Positions 43,708-51,922 of a DNA stretch of 61,852 nucleotides are shown here, in pieces; position 1 is the stretch's first letter, and every line of letters begins with the position of its first letter. Location of the stretch: contig CAYTPX010000010.1 in assembly GCA_964439955.1 (NCBI GenBank), positions 1-61,852 of the forward strand, read 5' to 3'. The notes under the pieces were generated by a model. That model was not told the origin of the DNA. It did not search any database and saw only the letters and a program-made list of their open reading frames with translations. Source of the stretch: UBA1794 sp964439955 (lineage in GTDB: Bacteria > Bacteroidota > Bacteroidia > Bacteroidales > Bacteroidaceae). Made by a program: the position numbers and the translations under genes.

Positions 43708-43878
43708 TCCCCGCGGGGTATCCATATTACGGAGGGTCGTTGCGCCGTAAGAGGCCTTCGGCTTTTCGCAGCGTACATGCCGTTTTCCCCCTTTTGCCCC
43801 TTGCGCTTATGGCCGGGAGCGGCATCGGGGGGAAAGGGAAGGGCGGTATGCGCCAAGGTAGGGTTGCATGGCTTCCCG

Positions 43879-43947
43879 GAAAAATGTGCAGTGCTTTGTA
43901 GGGAAACATGCAGGGGTTTTCTGGAAAAGGGGCAAGGCTTTTCCCGG
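43879..43947 (+). repeat. Three tandem 22-24-bp intergenic repeat units
   Basis: Units 43879-43902 (GAAAAATGTGC, then AGTGCTTTGTAGG), 43903-43924 (GAAACATGCA, then GGGGTTTTCTGG) and 43925-43947 (AAAAGGGGCA, then AGGCTTTTCCCGG). A looser copy is at about 43747-43769. They lie in the 351-bp gap 43614-43964 between convergent metY and the ATP-grasp-like gene; no gene is seen there. Confidence 0.72.
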
Positions 43948-43964
43948 CTGGGGGCATGTTGCCT

Positions 43965-45251
43965 TTACGTCCGGTACACTACGGCACGGAAGAGGGCTTG
44001 CGGATGTGTGGGCAACAGGGGATACGCTTGGGAGGAAGGCCAAGGTGTTGCCGCGTCTTTGCGGGCCTCGAGGGCGAAAAACATGTCGCCCCCGTCCGCT
44101 TTCCCGCAGGCTGGACGGGCAAGGGCCGCACGCTGCCTGCCCAAGGCGTGCGCCACGAAACCCATAGTGTGCCGTAGATTGACTTCCACTACGGGGCAGA
44201 GCCGGAAGCCTTCCGCCGTGCGTGCCACCAGTTGGTCCACGCCTATGCAGCCACAGTATCCGGCCGGTTCCAGCCGTGCCCGTAAGGCTTGGCCCAGCGC
44301 GTTGGCGGTCTCCCGGAGCAGCCCGGGGGGGAATCCGGATTCCCCTTCCACGCGCTTTGCGATGAGGCTGTCTCCCAAGAGCAGGTTGCCGCGGTATGCA
44401 CCGTTCGTGTCGGTGCGGAAAAGCGAGAAACCGGTGTGCCGTACCGTGTAGTGCAGGCTTCCGTCGGGCATCGGCTCGTAGCTTGCGTGGAACAGGGCTG
44501 CCAGGTCTTGCACTTTTCCCATGCGTTCCTCTACGACGAGGCTTCCCTGCCGCCGTAGCCCGTCGGCTATCCAGCGCGCCGCTTGCGGTGTGGGCGGAAG
44601 GAGGGCAGGCATTTGGAGCAACCCGCGCCCGCTGCACGAGTAGGGACGCTTGAGCACCACGCCCGCCCCGCTGCCGCTTTCGCCGAGGAAACGTGCGATG
44701 TCTCCTGCCGTCCCCGCCTTGGTTTTCCGGATGGGGTGCAGGTAGGGGTTGGCGGGCAGGGGCAGGTCGAGCCATGCGGCACGGTGGGCAAGCTGCCGCC
44801 ATGCGGCCAGTTGGCTTTCAGACGGTATGAGCCGCCAGCGGCCGCTGGGCTGGTCGAAGCCGCAGGTAAGGGAGGGGTCTATTTCTTCTTCGGGTGGCAA
44901 CAGCTCGGGCAGCCCGCCGCACAGGGCGCGCAGGCGTATGTCGCGGTTCCACCCCCACGGGCGGAGCACGCAGCGGCGCAGGTCGATTTCCACGGCCTCG
45001 CTTTCTGGCTTTTCCCCTGTCCCTCCCTTGCGGAGGCACAGGGCCGTGGTGCGTCCCCCGCGGTGCGCGGCCAGATCGAGGGCGTCGAATGTCAGGCAGA
45101 GGCGCGGCGCGCCGTCTTGTCCGCCGCATAGCGCAGGCAGGCAGGCAAGGTCGTTTTCCAGGGCTCGTAGGCGGGCTGCCGGGCGGAAAGGGGCGCAGTC
45201 GGCCGCAAGGGCCAGGTCGGTGGTGGAATTGAATAAGTAGACGGCCAGCAT
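43965..45251 (-). CDS. Conserved protein with ATP-grasp-like C-terminal half
   Basis: The 428-residue soluble protein starts MLAVYLFNSTTDLALAAD. The first 140 residues, with LRPWGWNRDIRLRAL, have no family I can name. From about residue 185 the pattern resembles ATP-grasp ligases: GVVLKRPYSCSGRGLLQ (nucleotide-binding Lys and Gly-rich loop), VVEERMGKVQDLAALF, and near residue 365 CPVVEVNLRHTMGFVAH, where Glu and Asn would bind magnesium. I recall similar unnamed proteins across Bacteroidales but cannot confirm this here. An ATP-dependent carboxylate-amine ligase role is inference. It is a single gene with its own promoter. Confidence 0.65.
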   Translation of the reverse strand: MLAVYLFNSTTDLALAADCAPFRPAARLRALENDLACLPALCGGQDGAPRLCLTFDALDLAAHRGGRTTALCLRKGGTGEKPESEAVEIDLRRCVLRPWGWNRDIRLRALCGGLPELLPPEEEIDPSLTCGFDQPSGRWRLIPSESQLAAWRQLAHRAAWLDLPLPANPYLHPIRKTKAGTAGDIARFLGESGSGAGVVLKRPYSCSGRGLLQMPALLPPTPQAARWIADGLRRQGSLVVEERMGKVQDLAALFHASYEPMPDGSLHYTVRHTGFSLFRTDTNGAYRGNLLLGDSLIAKRVEGESGFPPGLLRETANALGQALRARLEPAGYCGCIGVDQLVARTAEGFRLCPVVEVNLRHTMGFVAHALGRQRAALARPACGKADGGDMFFALEARKDAATPWPSSQAYPLLPTHPQALFRAVVYRT

Positions 45252-45274
45252 AACGCAGTGTGGGATTCGTGGGG

Positions 45275-45282
45275 CAAAGGTA
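45275..45282 (-). promoter_or_regulatory. -7 element for the ATP-grasp-like gene
   Basis: CAAAGGTA reads TACCTTTG on the minus strand, 23 bp before the start at 45251. Confidence 0.65.
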
Positions 45283-45635
45283 GGTTTTTCGCCTTTCTGT
45301 CGGGAAAAAGCGGTCTATGATTCTTTTGTCCTTTGGGCGACTTGGGGCTGATTGTGTCCGTTGGCGGCAGTACAGGCGACGGTTTCCGCTGTGTGGATGG
45401 CATGCGCCGTTGTAACATGGCTTGCCGTGGCTCGCGCCTGTCGGGGAAAGGCTTTCGCCTGTTTGAGTGGTTGAAGTGCCAAAACGGGCGGAGAAAGCCC
45501 TGTTTCCGGGCAAGCAGAAGGATTGTGGTTCGCAAGTCAAGTGGAAAAGAGATTTTTTTGCAAAGTCCGGATAGCAAAAGACGGAAGAAATTGTATCTTT
45601 GCCGCCAACATTAAAGAATTACACCCCGCAGCCTA
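45283..45635. other. Divergent intergenic region, promoter only
   Basis: This 350-bp stretch between the ATP-grasp-like gene and the ATPase holds TATCTTTG at 45594-45601, the -7 element of the ATPase, 34 bp before its ATG. Two loose matches to the 22-bp repeat occur near 45301 and 45440. No convincing gene is seen. Confidence 0.5.
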
Positions 45636-46823
45636 ATGGAATCGTTCTTCCGTACACATGAATATTTGGTGGAGCACACGAGGACTTCCGTGCGCAGGCC
45701 TTTGATGGACGAAATCAATTGGCAAGACCGCCTCATCGGTATAAAAGGCACGCGGCAGGTGGGGAAAACCACTTTCCTGCTGCAGTATGCCAAGGAACGT
45801 TATGGGAAAAACCGGGGGTGCTTGTATGTCAATCTGAACAATTTCTACTTTACTACCCACCGCCTTGCATCCTTTGCCGAAAAGTTCCATCATGACGGCG
45901 GGCGTGTGTTGCTGTTAGACCAGGTATTCAAGTATCCTGGCTGGAGCCGGGAGTTGCGCGAATGCTACGACCGTTTCCCTCAGTTGCGCATTGTCTTTAC
46001 GTGCAACTCGGCCATGTCTTTGGGGGAGGACAATTCCGACTTGGGCGGTTGTGTGTCCGTCTACAATCTGCGGGGATTCAGCTTCCGCGAATTCCTGAAC
46101 CTGAAGACGGGCTATCGCTACAGCCCCCACACTTTGGAAGAAATACGCCTCTATCATGAAGAACTTGCCCGCGAAGTGTTGCGCGACACCGACCCATTGC
46201 CGCTTTTCCGGGAGTATCTGCGTTATGGGTTCTACCCTTTTTTCCAAGAGGGAGGCGAATATGAGGAAAAGTTGCTGAAGACGATGAACATGATGATTGA
46301 ACTGGATATCCTTTTCGTCAAGTTTATCGAGTTGAACTACTTGGCCCGCATCAAGAAGCTCTTCTACTTGCTGGCCATGTCCACGGGCAAAGCGCCCAAT
46401 ATCTCGTTTTTGGCAAAGGAAGTCGATACGTCGCGTGCCACGGTGGGCAACTATATCCAATACCTCAACGAGGCACGCCTCATCAACCTGCTTACTTCCC
46501 GTGAACGGGTTCAAGGGAAAAAGCCTGCACGCATTCTCTTGCATAACAGTAACTTGGTATATTGCATTAAGCCGAACCCCGATCCACAAGAAGTGCTGGA
46601 GACCTTCCTGATGAACGTGCTGATCAAGGACCACCGGGTCTATACGGGCGACAAGAGTTGTTCTTTTTGGGTGGACGAGGGGCTTCGCTTCCGCCTTTAC
46701 CGTGAAATGGAAGAGGCGGAACGGAACTACACGGACGAGAAAAACAGCATCTATATCGTGGGAAAAAGTAGTATAGGAAAAAAAAATATTATACCTTTGT
46801 GGTTGTTCGGTTTTCTCTATTGA
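45636..46823 (+). CDS. AAA-family ATPase (DUF4143-type) with altered Walker B
   Basis: The 395-residue protein has Walker A GTRQVGKTT (38-46), a C-terminal winged-helix-like segment (NISFLAKEVDTSRATVGNYI) and the family ending IPLWLFGFLY. The family normally carries Asp-Glu at Walker B; here VLLLDQVFKYPGW has Gln96 (codon CAG at 45921) instead of the catalytic Glu. Glu-to-Gln at this site usually allows ATP binding but blocks hydrolysis. The sensor region reads FTCNS, also unlike the family's usual FTGSS. Biological roles of this family are poorly defined. Its end overlaps the promoter of nifJ. Confidence 0.85.
   Translation: MESFFRTHEYLVEHTRTSVRRPLMDEINWQDRLIGIKGTRQVGKTTFLLQYAKERYGKNRGCLYVNLNNFYFTTHRLASFAEKFHHDGGRVLLLDQVFKYPGWSRELRECYDRFPQLRIVFTCNSAMSLGEDNSDLGGCVSVYNLRGFSFREFLNLKTGYRYSPHTLEEIRLYHEELAREVLRDTDPLPLFREYLRYGFYPFFQEGGEYEEKLLKTMNMMIELDILFVKFIELNYLARIKKLFYLLAMSTGKAPNISFLAKEVDTSRATVGNYIQYLNEARLINLLTSRERVQGKKPARILLHNSNLVYCIKPNPDPQEVLETFLMNVLIKDHRVYTGDKSCSFWVDEGLRFRLYREMEEAERNYTDEKNSIYIVGKSSIGKKNIIPLWLFGFLY
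46792..46799 (+). promoter_or_regulatory. -7 element for nifJ inside the ATPase gene end
   Basis: TACCTTTG lies within the last codons of the ATPase gene, about 150 bp before nifJ. A 9-A run lies just upstream. Confidence 0.5.
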
Positions 46824-46949
46824 CGCGGCATGCGGGATGGCAAGATCGAGGAAATGGGGAAGGCCTTGGAGGCAATGCCGGATGTGGGGCAAAGGAGAAC
46901 CGGCAGGAGCAAGAAAAAGAATCCAACTTACTAACATTAAATAAAGAAT

Positions 46950-49900
46950 ATGGCTAAAGAAAAGAAATTCATCACTTGTGATGGAAACGAGGCTGCGGCG
47001 CACATCTCTTATATGTTTAGCGAAGTCGCCGCAATCTATCCTATCACCCCTTCTTCCACAATGGCCGAACATGTGGACGAGTGGGCTGCCCAAGGGCGTA
47101 AGAACATCTTTGGAGAGACGGTGTTGGTGCAGGAAATGCAATCGGAAGGCGGCGCGGCAGGCGCCGTGCACGGTTCTTTGCAGGCGGGTGCTTTGACTAC
47201 GACGTACACCGCTTCGCAAGGATTGCTGCTGATGATTCCCAACATGTACAAGATAGCAGGCGAGCTGTTGCCGTGCGTCTTTCATGTAAGTGCCCGCACG
47301 CTGGCTTCCCATGCTTTGTGCATCTTTGGCGACCATCAGGATGTCATGGCTTGCCGGCAGACGGGTTTTGCCATGCTCTGCGAGGGGTCGGTACAAGAGG
47401 TCATGGACTTGGCCGCCGTGGCACATTTGGCCACCATCAAGAGCCGTGTGCCTTTCCTTAATTTCTTTGACGGTTTCCGCACTTCCCATGAGATCCAGAA
47501 AATCGAACGCCTTGACAACGAAGACCTTGAAGGGCTTCTCGACCAAGAGGCATTGGCAGACTTCCGCGCACGTGCCCTCAACCCCTCCAAGCCGGTGGCA
47601 CGGGGAATGGCTGAAAATCCTGACGTGTTCTTCCAGCACCGCGAAAGTTGCAATCCGTATTACAATGCGGTTCCCGAGATTGTAGAAGAATATATGGGGC
47701 AAATAGCCAAGATTACCGGCCGTGAGCACCACTTGTTCGATTATTATGGCGCACCGGACGCTGACCGCGTCATTATAGCAATGGGTTCCGTCTGCGAGGC
47801 TGCCCAGGAAGTGGTGGACTACCTCAACGGGAAAGGGCAGAAAGTCGGATTGGTGAGTGTCCATCTTTACCGTCCGTTTTCTGTTAAGCATTTCCTTTCC
47901 GCCGTGCCTAAAACGGCAAAACGTATCGCGGTCTTGGATCGTACGAAAGAGCCGGGCGCCCATGGCGAACCGCTTTACTTGGATGTCAAGGAATGCTTCT
48001 ACGGCCAGGCAGATGCGCCGGTTATCGTGGGCGGACGTTATGGCTTAGGTTCCAACGACACCACTCCGGCACAAATCTTGGCGGTTTACGACAATTTGTC
48101 CCTGCCCGAGCCGAAAAACGGCTTCACGCTTGGTATTGTGGATGACGTGACTTTCACTTCTCTACCTCAGGAAGAAGAAATTGCACTGGGAGGGGAAGGT
48201 ATGTTCGAAGCGAAATTCTATGGACTTGGTGCGGACGGTACGGTAGGGGCCAATAAGAATTCGGTAAAAATTATAGGCGACAATACCGACAAGTACTGCC
48301 AAGCGTATTTCTCCTACGACTCGAAAAAGTCGGGAGGCTTCACTTGTTCCCATTTGCGCTTCGGGGATACGCCGATTCATTCGACATATTTGGTAAATAC
48401 GCCGAATTTCGTGGCTTGCCACGTACAGGCTTATCTACACATGTATGACGTGACCCGCGGATTGCGTAAGAACGGGACTTTCTTGCTCAATACCATTTGG
48501 GAAGGTGATGAGTTGGCAAAGAATCTCCCCGCCAAGGTGAAGAAGTATTTTGTCGATAATAATATTTCCGTTTATTATATCAATGCCACGCAAATAGCCC
48601 AGGAAATCGGGTTGGGAAACCGTACCAATACGATTTTGCAGAGTGCCTTTTTCCGCATCACGGGTGTGATTCCTGTGGATCTCGCCGTAGAGCAAATGAA
48701 GAAGTTCATCGTGAAATCCTACGGGAAGAAAGGCCAGGACGTAGTAGACAAGAACTATGCTGCGGTTGACCGGGGTGGCGAATACAAACAGTTGCCTATC
48801 GATCCTGCTTGGGCGCAACTTCAGCCTGAAGCACCTGAGGCTAACGAAGACCCGGCTTTCATCAACAACGTCGTGCGCCCCATCAATGCGCAAGATGGCG
48901 ACTTGCTTCCCGTATCGGCTTTCAAGGGTATAGAAGACGGCACGTGGGAACAGGGGACTGCCAAGTATGAAAAACGCGGTGTGGCTGCATTCGTGCCCGA
49001 GTGGAATGCCGAGAATTGCATACAGTGCAACAAGTGTGCTTATGTTTGCCCGCATGCTTGTATCCGCCCCTTTGTACTTGATGCCGAAGAACAGAAAGGC
49101 TTGTCGGCAACACAACTCAAGGCTGTCGGAAAAGTGTTTGACGGGATGACGTTCCGCATGCAAGTCGGCGTGCTCGACTGCTTGGGTTGTGGCAACTGTG
49201 TCGATGTTTGTCCAGGCAATCCTAAGAAGGGAGGCAAAGCCCTCAGCATGCAGCATTTGGAAAGCCAGTTGGCCGAGGCAGCTAATTGGGACTACTGCGT
49301 GAAAAAGGTTAAGAGCAAACAGCATTTGGTCGATGTGAAGGCTAATGTAAAGAACTCCCAGTTCGCCACTCCGCTGTTCGAGTTCTCTGGCGCATGCTCC
49401 GGTTGTGGCGAAACGCCTTATGTGAAGCTCCTCACGCAGCTTTTCGGTGACCGCCAGATGATATCGAACGCGACGGGATGCTCTTCGATTTATTCCGGTT
49501 CCGTGCCCTCCACGCCTTATGCCACCGACGAGAATGGCCATGGGCCTGCATGGGCTAACTCGCTCTTCGAAGACTTTTGTGAATTCGGCCTTGGCATGCA
49601 CTTGGCCGACAAGAAGATGCGCGAGCGTTTGGTGTGCCTTATGAAGAAAGCCGTTGATAGCGAACAAACTCCTGCCGAGTATAAGGAAGTGTTTGCTGCC
49701 TGGATTGAGAACCGCAATAATGCCGACGAGAGCAAAGTCTTGGCCGGGAAAATCAAGCCCATGGTGGAGGCTGCTGCCGCTTCGTGCGACATCTGTAAGC
49801 AAATCAGCGGTCTTTCGCAATACCTTACCAAACGTAGCCACTGGATCATAGGCGGTGACGGTGCTTCCTACGATATCGGTTATGGTGGCCTTGACCATGT

Positions 49901-50501
49901 CATTGCGAGTGGTGAGGATGTCAATATTCTCGTGCTTGATACCGAAGTCTACTCCAATACCGGCGGCCAATCGTCGAAGGCTACCCCACTTGGGGCCATT
50001 GCCAAGTTTGCGGCAAGCGGCAAGCGCGTACGCAAGAAAGACCTCGGCATGATTGCCACTACTTATGGCTATGTCTATGTAGCCCAAGTGGCCATGGGCG
50101 CCGACCAGGCACAGTGCCTGAAAGCCATCCGTGAGGCAGAGGCATATCCCGGCCCGTCTATCGTCATTGCTTATGCCCCGTGTATCAACCACGGTTTGAA
50201 GAAAGGCATGGGCAAGTCCCAGGCCGAGGAAGCCGCAGCCGTGGCTTGCGGGTATTGGCACCTTTGGCGCTTCAACCCTGCGCTCGAAGAAGAAGGAAAG
50301 AACCCCTTTATGCTTGACTCCAAGGAGCCGCAATGGGGAAATTTCCAAGACTTCCTCAAAGGCGAGGTGCGCTATCTTTCTGTCATGAAGCAGTTCCCTG
50401 GCGAAGCCCAAGAACTCTTCGACGCAGCCGAGCGCATGGCCAAGAAACGTTATGCTTCCTATAAGCGCATGGCTGCCATGGATTGGAGTAACGAAGAGTA
50501 A
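46950..50501 (+). CDS. nifJ: Pyruvate:ferredoxin (flavodoxin) oxidoreductase
   Basis: The single-chain 1183-residue enzyme oxidises pyruvate to acetyl-CoA and CO2, reducing ferredoxin, a central step of anaerobic fermentation. Fused domains run in the usual order: N-terminal pyrimidine-binding domain (YPITPSSTMAEHVDEW, about 30-45), a transketolase-C-like domain (about 255-400), the gamma domain, a two-[4Fe-4S] ferredoxin domain (CIQCNKCAYVCPHAC near 690; CLGCGNCVDVCPGNP near 747), the proximal cluster CSGCGET near 818, and the thiamine diphosphate domain (GGDGASYDIGYGGLDH near 970). Full length and intact. A strong terminator follows. Confidence 0.97.
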   Translation: MAKEKKFITCDGNEAAAHISYMFSEVAAIYPITPSSTMAEHVDEWAAQGRKNIFGETVLVQEMQSEGGAAGAVHGSLQAGALTTTYTASQGLLLMIPNMYKIAGELLPCVFHVSARTLASHALCIFGDHQDVMACRQTGFAMLCEGSVQEVMDLAAVAHLATIKSRVPFLNFFDGFRTSHEIQKIERLDNEDLEGLLDQEALADFRARALNPSKPVARGMAENPDVFFQHRESCNPYYNAVPEIVEEYMGQIAKITGREHHLFDYYGAPDADRVIIAMGSVCEAAQEVVDYLNGKGQKVGLVSVHLYRPFSVKHFLSAVPKTAKRIAVLDRTKEPGAHGEPLYLDVKECFYGQADAPVIVGGRYGLGSNDTTPAQILAVYDNLSLPEPKNGFTLGIVDDVTFTSLPQEEEIALGGEGMFEAKFYGLGADGTVGANKNSVKIIGDNTDKYCQAYFSYDSKKSGGFTCSHLRFGDTPIHSTYLVNTPNFVACHVQAYLHMYDVTRGLRKNGTFLLNTIWEGDELAKNLPAKVKKYFVDNNISVYYINATQIAQEIGLGNRTNTILQSAFFRITGVIPVDLAVEQMKKFIVKSYGKKGQDVVDKNYAAVDRGGEYKQLPIDPAWAQLQPEAPEANEDPAFINNVVRPINAQDGDLLPVSAFKGIEDGTWEQGTAKYEKRGVAAFVPEWNAENCIQCNKCAYVCPHACIRPFVLDAEEQKGLSATQLKAVGKVFDGMTFRMQVGVLDCLGCGNCVDVCPGNPKKGGKALSMQHLESQLAEAANWDYCVKKVKSKQHLVDVKANVKNSQFATPLFEFSGACSGCGETPYVKLLTQLFGDRQMISNATGCSSIYSGSVPSTPYATDENGHGPAWANSLFEDFCEFGLGMHLADKKMRERLVCLMKKAVDSEQTPAEYKEVFAAWIENRNNADESKVLAGKIKPMVEAAAASCDICKQISGLSQYLTKRSHWIIGGDGASYDIGYGGLDHVIASGEDVNILVLDTEVYSNTGGQSSKATPLGAIAKFAASGKRVRKKDLGMIATTYGYVYVAQVAMGADQAQCLKAIREAEAYPGPSIVIAYAPCINHGLKKGMGKSQAEEAAAVACGYWHLWRFNPALEEEGKNPFMLDSKEPQWGNFQDFLKGEVRYLSVMKQFPGEAQELFDAAERMAKKRYASYKRMAAMDWSNEE

Positions 50502-50537
50502 GTCTTGCAGTTTGTCTGTATAGAATTAAAAAAGAAT

Positions 50538-50576
50538 CCGCCCGGTTTCCGTCGAGGAGACCGGGCGGGTTTGTTT
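50538..50576 (+). terminator. Terminator after nifJ
   Basis: CCGCCCGGTTTCC (50538-50550) pairs with GGAGACCGGGCGG (50556-50568), with one wobble, followed by TTTGTTTT. Confidence 0.9.
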
Positions 50577-50756
50577 TATAATTGTTAGACAGGCTGTATT
50601 TTTTCATCAGCCCATAATTATATAATGGAGCTTCTTTTCATGTTTCCTTGCCCAAATTACAAATCCAGAGCTATGCGTAAAGAATCGGCAGGATATCTTT
50701 GGAGGTGGATTGGTCTTCACCCAAGTGATGACATTGATATCCTGAATCTTCCTTTT
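50577..50756. other. AT-rich gap with a long-loop inverted repeat
   Basis: CAGGATATC at 50689-50697 and GATATCCTG at 50736-50744 are exact reverse complements separated by 38 bp. A 34-codon frame (50673-50777) spans them, but nothing supports it as a gene. The composition matches the AT-rich gene to the right rather than nifJ. Confidence 0.4.
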
Positions 50757-51503
50757 TTAGACAATAAAGCCAAATGACTGCTTTTCTAATTCGATCTCAT
50801 ATTGCTTGACAAGTTCCTCATAGCAAAGAAACGAGACTCGTTTATGCAGGCGTAACTCATCGAAAGCACGGAAGGATATTTTGTGCTCAAATTCCGGCTT
50901 CCGGTTGGCAGCGGCCACGATAGTCATGCGGACATAGAAGTCTTGCAGGTCGTTGAACTTCAATAATGAGTTTTGAATGTCGGTAGAATGTTCAATCTCG
51001 AAGAAAGAATGCGGCATATTGCGGCTGTTGAACCATATCGTGTCGATAGTGGAACTGCGCTTTACCAGTTCGGGGTATGTATATGGGGGCTGTTCCTGAA
51101 GTGTGGAAAGTTCTTGGAGCTTCCGTCCGTCGTAGAATCTTTTGTTCTTGTCCTGCGATGGGATGAATGTGTTCATTCCGCGGTATTTGCCTATTGCCAG
51201 CAGCAATCCTTGGTAATAGGTATGGTTAAAGGCGAGGCCGGCTTCTGACCCTTGTGCTTTGTCTCCTTCGGCTACGATGCCCCGGTTCTCTATTTCTGTC
51301 CTCAACCGTTCCAATCCGTATAGCCCCGGCTTTATTTTGTAGATGCCTTTTGTCTGTTGCACGATGCGGCGGATACTGGCAAATGGGGTTTTGGTTTTCC
51401 ATGTGCAATCTTTTATCTTAAAGACTTCAGAATTCAACTCCCCCAAAGTGGCTACCCCGCCTAACCGCTCCAAGGTTGTGATGACTGCTTCGTATTGCTT
51501 CAT
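50757..51503 (-). CDS. Winged-helix plus PD-(D/E)XK-like protein, solitary
   Basis: The 248-residue protein is more AT-rich than its neighbours. Residues 3-66 look like a HARE-type winged helix (VITTLERLGGVATLGELN, then TPFASIRRIVQQ, then IYKIKPGLYGL), a DNA-reading domain often fused to restriction enzymes. The C-terminal part has a nuclease-like core: Asp154 in IDTIWFNS, then SFFEIEHSTDIQNSLLKFND with Glu169 and Glu171, and RMTIVAAANRKPEFEHKI. This resembles restriction-endonuclease-like folds, but the catalytic Lys is not evident. No methylase is adjacent. It may be a solitary methylation-dependent nuclease, a remnant of a restriction system, or a regulator. Function uncertain. Confidence 0.6.
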   Translation of the reverse strand: MKQYEAVITTLERLGGVATLGELNSEVFKIKDCTWKTKTPFASIRRIVQQTKGIYKIKPGLYGLERLRTEIENRGIVAEGDKAQGSEAGLAFNHTYYQGLLLAIGKYRGMNTFIPSQDKNKRFYDGRKLQELSTLQEQPPYTYPELVKRSSTIDTIWFNSRNMPHSFFEIEHSTDIQNSLLKFNDLQDFYVRMTIVAAANRKPEFEHKISFRAFDELRLHKRVSFLCYEELVKQYEIELEKQSFGFIV

Positions 51504-51757
51504 ATCTTATGCCTTTCATTTTTTTGCCTTCAAGTGAGCGGGGGGTCTTTCCGGCGATTGGCAGGGAAATGCTTCACTAAGTCCTGTCCCCATGCCGGGG
51601 TCTCCGCGTTGTGCTTCATGTATAAAATCCGTTGGCCGTTCCCCTTTGAGGGGAGGAAACCCGGAATCCTTGCAAATATAGCCTTTTTTTAAGACTTGCT
51701 GCGGGTCTCCGGGAAAAAACGGCCAGTGGATCCCGGGCATTCGTTCAAGGCGGTTTT

Positions 51758-51803
51758 GAAAAGCATGCAGCACTTTTCCGGGAAAGTGGCAGGGCTCTAA
51801 GGG
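51758..51803 (+). repeat. Two clear tandem 22/24-bp intergenic repeat units
   Basis: Units 51758-51781 (GAAAAGCATGCA, then GCACTTTTCCGG) and 51782-51803 (GAAAGTGGCA, then GGGCTCTAAGGG), with a third degenerate start at 51804. They lie in the 419-bp gap 51504-51922 between divergent genes, where the only other feature is the helicase promoter. Confidence 0.7.
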
Positions 51804-51862
51804 GAAACCGCTGTACCTCTTGGTTGGAAGAATAGGGGAAATGGAGAGCCATGGGACATCTT

Positions 51863-51894
51863 TTTGGCCGTTTGGAGAAATTTTCGTACCTTTG
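51863..51894 (+). promoter_or_regulatory. Promoter of the DEAD-box helicase gene
   Basis: TTTG (51863-51866), a 20-bp spacer and TACCTTTG (51887-51894) make one of the better promoters here, 28 bp before ATG 51923. Confidence 0.7.
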
Positions 51895-51922
51895 CGCGCG
51901 TTATTTTTTATATTTATACAGA

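Noticed and set aside
46771..46823. Frameshift at the 9-A run near the ATPase end
   Set aside because: The frame continues into IPLWLFGFLY, the normal ending of this family as I know it.
50673..50777. A 34-codon frame after nifJ
   Set aside because: No family, no ribosome-binding site; it spans an inverted repeat and overlaps the end of the minus-strand gene.
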